Shown here piece after piece: positions 60,470-64,000 of a stretch of 64,000 nucleotides of DNA. This DNA is from MGIIa-L3 sp038150305 (GTDB taxonomy: Archaea > Thermoplasmatota > Poseidoniia > Poseidoniales > Poseidoniaceae). Numbering within the stretch: the stretch's first letter is position 1; every line of letters starts with the position of its first letter. The DNA lies in NCBI GenBank assembly GCA_038150305.1, contig JAYOTG010000008.1:1-64000 (forward strand). Direction: 5' to 3'. The position numbers and the translations under genes are program-made. The notes beneath the pieces were generated by a model. It saw nothing but the letters and a program-made list of their open reading frames with translations. It made no database searches and was not told the DNA's origin.

Positions 60470-62752
60470 ATGACCAAGACAACGTGTGCGATCTGTACCG
60501 TGACCTGTGAAGAACCGCAGCGCCACTGCCGCTTGTGTGCAGGCATCCTGATGGCCCATGGCGAACACCGCTGGCTGGATTTGGTTCCAGAACAGTTTGT
60601 GGCGGACGCCCGCAAAACCCTCGGGGGAAGGTCAACCTCACGCGCACGCTGGGGCGCGCTCAAGGACGAGGAAAGGGTCCTCGACGCAGGGATGTGGGCC
60701 CGCTTGGAGGACGAACGAGATGATCCGATCGCCGAATGGCATGCGGGTCAAGCGGCGTTTGAGGCGGCCGCAGCGGCCGTGCGCACAAAGGAAGGTGCAT
60801 CTCGAAGCGACCTCCGCGCACTTGCACAAGGCGTGACCTTGTCCACCGGGCACCTCATGCAGTTCTCAGATGAAGGCATGCTCATCGACGGACGAGGGCC
60901 TTTTCCGCATGCGCCTTGGAAGGACTTGCTCGAGCTCATGGCCTCGCCCCGTCGACGCGGATGGGACCTTCTGGGGTTGGCCTTGGCGGCCTCCGCTGTG
61001 TCGGGACCTGTGCTCCGAATCCCACGGCGCCCACTCGGATTTGGCGGCCATCACGAGGTCACGGATCGCCACCCTGCTCGACCGCTCATGCGCTGGTTGG
61101 GCATCTTGCGTCGCTTGCATGAACCGCTTGATCCCGTCACGAAGATGTGGGTCGGGGATCTGGAAGAAACCCCTCCGTTCCACTGGCAAGGACGGGGGGC
61201 CCGTGGGCCACAGCGCGAGGCGCTGGACGAGATGATCCGAAACCGGCCTCATCAGATCGCTGTGGGCCGGATCGAGCCGTGGGTCACGGCGTGGAACACG
61301 GCCGAGGAAGTCGTCCATCGACCGCTTCCGCAGGCCTTGAGCAGCAGCGAGGGGCGCCTGTCGCTTCGCGTGGCTCGCTTCAGGCGAGGAGGCGACGTCG
61401 TGACCGTCAAGGTCCCACGAGACCCGAGGCTGTGGGCATGGTTGCTCGGCTGGGTGCTTCAACCGCCGTGGGCGGAGGAGCGAGCACGCCTCCATGCCCT
61501 GATTGTGGCGTGGAACGGGGGTTCGTCCAACGACGTTGCCCCTGCGCTTGCTCGCTCAATCGTCCTCTTTCACAACGTCATGAGGCAGGCCGGAGAACGA
61601 GTGCACATCGAAGGCGAGCGCGTGCTGATCCGTGGCCGGTTTGGCCATGGGTACGAGGTGCAGATCGGTCGCGGCGCCCATGGCGCGCCCTTTGTTGTGC
61701 GCGGCGTGGACGGAAAGGGCCGAGCCACGGACCCGCCGCTGTGCATCACCGAAGACCGCACGGGCCCGACGCGCCCGGTTGGCGACGTTCTGGCCACGGT
61801 CGTCCTGAGCCTGCTTGATGACGTCGCCACGGCCGAAACCATCGAGCCGCTTCATCGCTTCATGCACCGGATTTCTCCGGCCTTTGAAAGCGACACCGCA
61901 CAAGTCGGGGACCTCGGTTTGGGCGAGGCTTTGCCCTGGTATCGTCCTGAGGTCGCGCTGCAGAACCGGAGCTTCGAGCCCTTTTGGTACGCCGGTGGAG
62001 CGCTGCGCAACGGCAACGTGCTCAGCCAAGAAAAGTACATCGAAGCATGGATTGCGGCCATGGCTGAGGACGGCAACCGTCCGCGTCGACCCCGTCGTCG
62101 TCACCTGCATCGCTTCTGGCATCAGGTGCGCAATCCCCCCTATCAGGCTCAAGGCGAGGAAGGCGAACTCCAACGCATGCTCCGTGAACGCATGGATCAG
62201 ATGGGCGAAGGGCGGAACTTTGAGGGTGCATTTCGCGAGTTCCTCCATCTCCAGGGCATGGACCCAAACCCCATGGAAGGGTTCGCTGCCCTCCGGGGCC
62301 GTGTGCACATCCACGACGGTGACGGGCGACCGCATCAGCGCCCCGACATCCGTGAGGCCCCGCTCCGTTTCAGCGACCTGTATGCGCGCGTTTGGACGGT
62401 CTTGGGGCGTTCTGCGCTTGGCCGAGAGGTGCGCCTCCGCCGCGCCACGCCATACGACGTCGAACTTCCCACCGGCATGCGCTTCACGGTTCGGGACCAC
62501 CGGGAGCATCAGTTCCTCCGGCGCCTCCTACGCTTGTCAGGGTGGGAGCGGGGCGACGGCCCGCTTCACTTTGTGCGCCGACGGCCTTGGCATCGTGGCG
62601 CAGCGGCTCGCTTGGCACGGGAACTTAACCGCATGCAGGAGCACATGGACGGTCAGGCCAACGTGCCGTGGTGGTGGAACTACCCGCGCGAGGAATTCAT
62701 CGATGAGGACATCCTGAACGACTGGCGCCTTCGCGAAGACCTCACGGATTGA
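60470..62752 (+). CDS. Large protein of unknown function with N-terminal zinc finger
   Basis: The 760-residue protein is not recognised. It starts with a zinc-finger-like CAICTVTCEE...HCRLC (Cys at about 6, 9, 13, 20, 23). Long helical and beta sections follow, with many Trp and Arg. A middle part (about 380-460) runs ARSIVLFHNVMRQAGERVHIEGER, then GYEVQIGRGAHGAPF. The last 250 residues are very basic and Trp/His-rich, for example RRPRRRHLHRFWHQVR. There is no signal peptide or TM. It is divergent from the addB/addA operon by about 87 bases and could work with it, but that is inference. The ATG at 60470 is supported by a TATA-like box. Confidence 0.6.
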   Translation: MTKTTCAICTVTCEEPQRHCRLCAGILMAHGEHRWLDLVPEQFVADARKTLGGRSTSRARWGALKDEERVLDAGMWARLEDERDDPIAEWHAGQAAFEAAAAAVRTKEGASRSDLRALAQGVTLSTGHLMQFSDEGMLIDGRGPFPHAPWKDLLELMASPRRRGWDLLGLALAASAVSGPVLRIPRRPLGFGGHHEVTDRHPARPLMRWLGILRRLHEPLDPVTKMWVGDLEETPPFHWQGRGARGPQREALDEMIRNRPHQIAVGRIEPWVTAWNTAEEVVHRPLPQALSSSEGRLSLRVARFRRGGDVVTVKVPRDPRLWAWLLGWVLQPPWAEERARLHALIVAWNGGSSNDVAPALARSIVLFHNVMRQAGERVHIEGERVLIRGRFGHGYEVQIGRGAHGAPFVVRGVDGKGRATDPPLCITEDRTGPTRPVGDVLATVVLSLLDDVATAETIEPLHRFMHRISPAFESDTAQVGDLGLGEALPWYRPEVALQNRSFEPFWYAGGALRNGNVLSQEKYIEAWIAAMAEDGNRPRRPRRRHLHRFWHQVRNPPYQAQGEEGELQRMLRERMDQMGEGRNFEGAFREFLHLQGMDPNPMEGFAALRGRVHIHDGDGRPHQRPDIREAPLRFSDLYARVWTVLGRSALGREVRLRRATPYDVELPTGMRFTVRDHREHQFLRRLLRLSGWERGDGPLHFVRRRPWHRGAAARLARELNRMQEHMDGQANVPWWWNYPREEFIDEDILNDWRLREDLTD

Positions 62753-63659
62753 CGTCGTTGCGACGAGCAGCGGCAGCCAGCGCGAGCAGGGCAAGCCCTG
62801 CGCCGGGTGCGGGGAGGCCGCGTTCGGCCGGCTCCGTGACCGGTTCTGGCTCCTCCACCACCTCTGGGGTGGTGGGTGGGACCAGGCTGTGAACGAGGTA
62901 GACCTCGAGATCGTCGCCGTCAAAGGCCGGAGGAAGCGCAAGTGCGGACGAGCCCTGCAGCGACACCGCTTCGTGCCACACGAGTTCATCGACGGTGCTG
63001 ATGCTCCGAACGATGTGGGGGTAGTCCTCCTGCCCGTTGGTGCCTTCAGGGAAGTTTGCCGTGGCTTCCACCACCCACACCTCAAGACGAACGAGGTGCC
63101 CGTCCCAAACGCTGCTCGGTGGCAGGTTCACGTCCCAGGTGACCGTCGTGCTGCCGCTTTGTGCGGCGGTCCACGAAAAGACGCTGGTGCCGCCTGCTGG
63201 CATATCGAGGCTCTGATTGGCCAGAGCACGGTAATCGTCCAGGAGGCTGTCGCCTTCAGGCACGCTTCCAATGACGTAGGTCGTGCCGTTGAAGACCACT
63301 GTAGGCGGCGCGCGGCGGTCGTAGCGCTGTTCCCAGCGCTCGTCAAGGGCATCGCTGCCAAAGGGATCCTCGGTCTCACCGATGGAGCGATGGAACGCGA
63401 AAATGTGACCTCCACGCTCAGCGACCAAATCCTCCAAAGCGTGCTCAACGTCGACGCAATTCGTGCACCACGTGGCGGTGTAATCCTCCAAGATGGGATC
63501 CAAGTTCTCCAAGGCGACGGCACTTGAGTTGGCCGATGAGACCGCTCCGCCATGGCTGCCGAACACCGCACCGTCGTCAACGGCAACCGGGGCTCCGGCT
63601 TGGACGTTCAGCGGGAGCAGGACGACCAACGTGACCAGGATCAGGGCGATACGACGCAT
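62742..63659 (-). CDS. Secreted thioredoxin-like protein with C-terminal anchor-like motif
   Basis: The 305-residue protein has a signal peptide (RRIALILVTLVVLLPLNVQAG). A thioredoxin-like region follows: LEDYTATWCTNCVDVEHAL, CxxC with a following acidic helix, then RAPPTVVFNGTTYVIG with the cis-Pro equivalent in PP. A beta-sandwich (about 150-265) comes next. The end, GLPAPGAGLALLALAAAARR plus five residues, looks like a sorting signal: PxPG, a short hydrophobic stretch, then RR, as in archaeosortase-type C-terminal tags. It may form or isomerise disulphides outside the cell. Its stop overlaps the convergent zinc-finger gene by 11 bases. Confidence 0.72.
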   Translation of the reverse strand: MRRIALILVTLVVLLPLNVQAGAPVAVDDGAVFGSHGGAVSSANSSAVALENLDPILEDYTATWCTNCVDVEHALEDLVAERGGHIFAFHRSIGETEDPFGSDALDERWEQRYDRRAPPTVVFNGTTYVIGSVPEGDSLLDDYRALANQSLDMPAGGTSVFSWTAAQSGSTTVTWDVNLPPSSVWDGHLVRLEVWVVEATANFPEGTNGQEDYPHIVRSISTVDELVWHEAVSLQGSSALALPPAFDGDDLEVYLVHSLVPPTTPEVVEEPEPVTEPAERGLPAPGAGLALLALAAAARRNDVNP

Positions 63660-63705
63660 GCCCCGAGGCGGGGTTTGTGCGACTTCAACCTTCCACCGTT
63701 GCGAA

Positions 63706-64000
63706 TCAGGGGATGGCAGCAATTGCGCCCAACACTTGTTCGACGTCCTCGTCGCTCACGTGCAAATGGAGCACCATGCGGCACGTGCTGTCGTTCAAGG
63801 TCAGGACGTCGATGCCGTGGGCTGCAAGGTGGTCCAAGGTGGCTTGACCCGACCAGCCTTCCACACCGAAATACACCATGTTCGTCTCAACACCCTCCAA
63901 ATCCACGTTCCCACGAGGGTGCTGTGCAAGGGCCTCTGCGATCCGACGAGCGCGAGCATGATCCTCTGCCATTCGATCCACGTGGTGGTCAAGCGCGTGC
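63706..64000 (-). CDS. Threonine aldolase-like PLP enzyme, C-terminal part (window edge)
   Basis: Only the C-terminal 97 residues are inside the window; the gene continues past base 64000. HHVDRMAEDHARARRIAEAL, then the line VDLEGVETNMVYFGVEG, THLAAHGIDVL-like sequence and RMVLHLHVSDEDVEQVLGAI match the end of low-specificity L-threonine aldolase (beta-eliminating lyase fold). The expected reaction is cleavage of threonine or allo-threonine to glycine and acetaldehyde. The PLP lysine is not in view, so a close relative cannot be excluded. Confidence 0.8.
   Translation of the reverse strand, partial: HALDHHVDRMAEDHARARRIAEALAQHPRGNVDLEGVETNMVYFGVEGWSGQATLDHLAAHGIDVLTLNDSTCRMVLHLHVSDEDVEQVLGAIAAIP

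Noticed and set aside
1..64000. CRISPR arrays, insertion sequences, attachment sites or a replication origin
   Set aside because: Reading both strands I saw no regularly spaced direct repeats, no transposase, integrase or flanking inverted repeats, and no cluster of origin-type repeats. The tRNA at 9870 is not followed by a partial copy.

Overview
The window is GC-rich, densely coded archaeal DNA with 43 protein genes (one of them cut off), two tRNAs and no intergenic stretch over 300 bases. The gene set is archaeal: an initiator tRNA-Met with the GGG/CCC anticodon stem, RadA, FtsZ, a Fap7-type kinase, a CDP-alcohol (archaeol lipid) transferase, archaeal YchF, RlmH and a RaSEA-like archaeosine enzyme. 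Several genes have a TATA-like box about 25-27 bases before the start codon, the mark of leaderless transcription. The large Ig/FN3 and beta-propeller surface proteins, the glycolysis/TCA enzymes and the aerobic flavour together fit a marine planktonic Thermoplasmatota archaeon of the Marine Group II (Poseidoniales) kind. That placement is inference from gene content, not a phylogeny.

Layout. 1-12.4 kb: the 3' part of tRNA-Thr(CGT), an amidohydrolase and a 1087-aa FN3-type surface protein. Next is a minus-strand housekeeping run (lipoprotein, radA, ftsZ, Fap7-like kinase, CDP-alcohol transferase), then tRNA-iMet, a helical protein, a Reeler-like secreted protein and an OsmC protein. 12.5-30.3 kb: isocitrate dehydrogenase, a 1150-aa protein ending in a PIN nuclease domain, an MMPL/RND exporter, DHH and Nudix hydrolases, cobalamin adenosyltransferase, DUF2203 and small membrane proteins. 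RlmH, an mPGES2/GST-like protein, an FGE-like membrane protein, a malic enzyme-phosphotransacetylase fusion and pyruvate kinase follow. 30.4-42.2 kb: a roughly 2800-aa beta-propeller/FN3 surface protein, then a p-aminobenzoate operon (PabC and a PabB-PabA fusion) and a zinc-ribbon membrane protein. 42.2-51.9 kb: archaeal YchF (with a disrupted start), a 12-TM-like protein resembling CcoN of cbb3 oxidases but without its metal ligands and carrying two EF-hands, RaSEA, and an operon of coiled-coil protein, dead phosphatidylserine-decarboxylase homologue and alpha/beta hydrolase. An HxlR-type regulator, a prolyl aminopeptidase and a methyltransferase complete this part. 51.9-64 kb: an AddA/AddB-like helicase-nuclease pair in which both subunits appear to carry an Fe-S nuclease domain, a divergent 760-aa zinc-finger protein of unknown function, a secreted thioredoxin-like protein and the 3' end of a threonine aldolase gene.

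The most interesting items are the ligand-less CcoN-like/EF-hand protein, the archaeal AddAB-like pair with its unknown neighbour, the catalytically dead decarboxylase operon, the PIN-domain giant, and the one-base G-run anomaly that removes the ATG start of YchF. All family assignments were made by reading motifs by eye; no database search was run.
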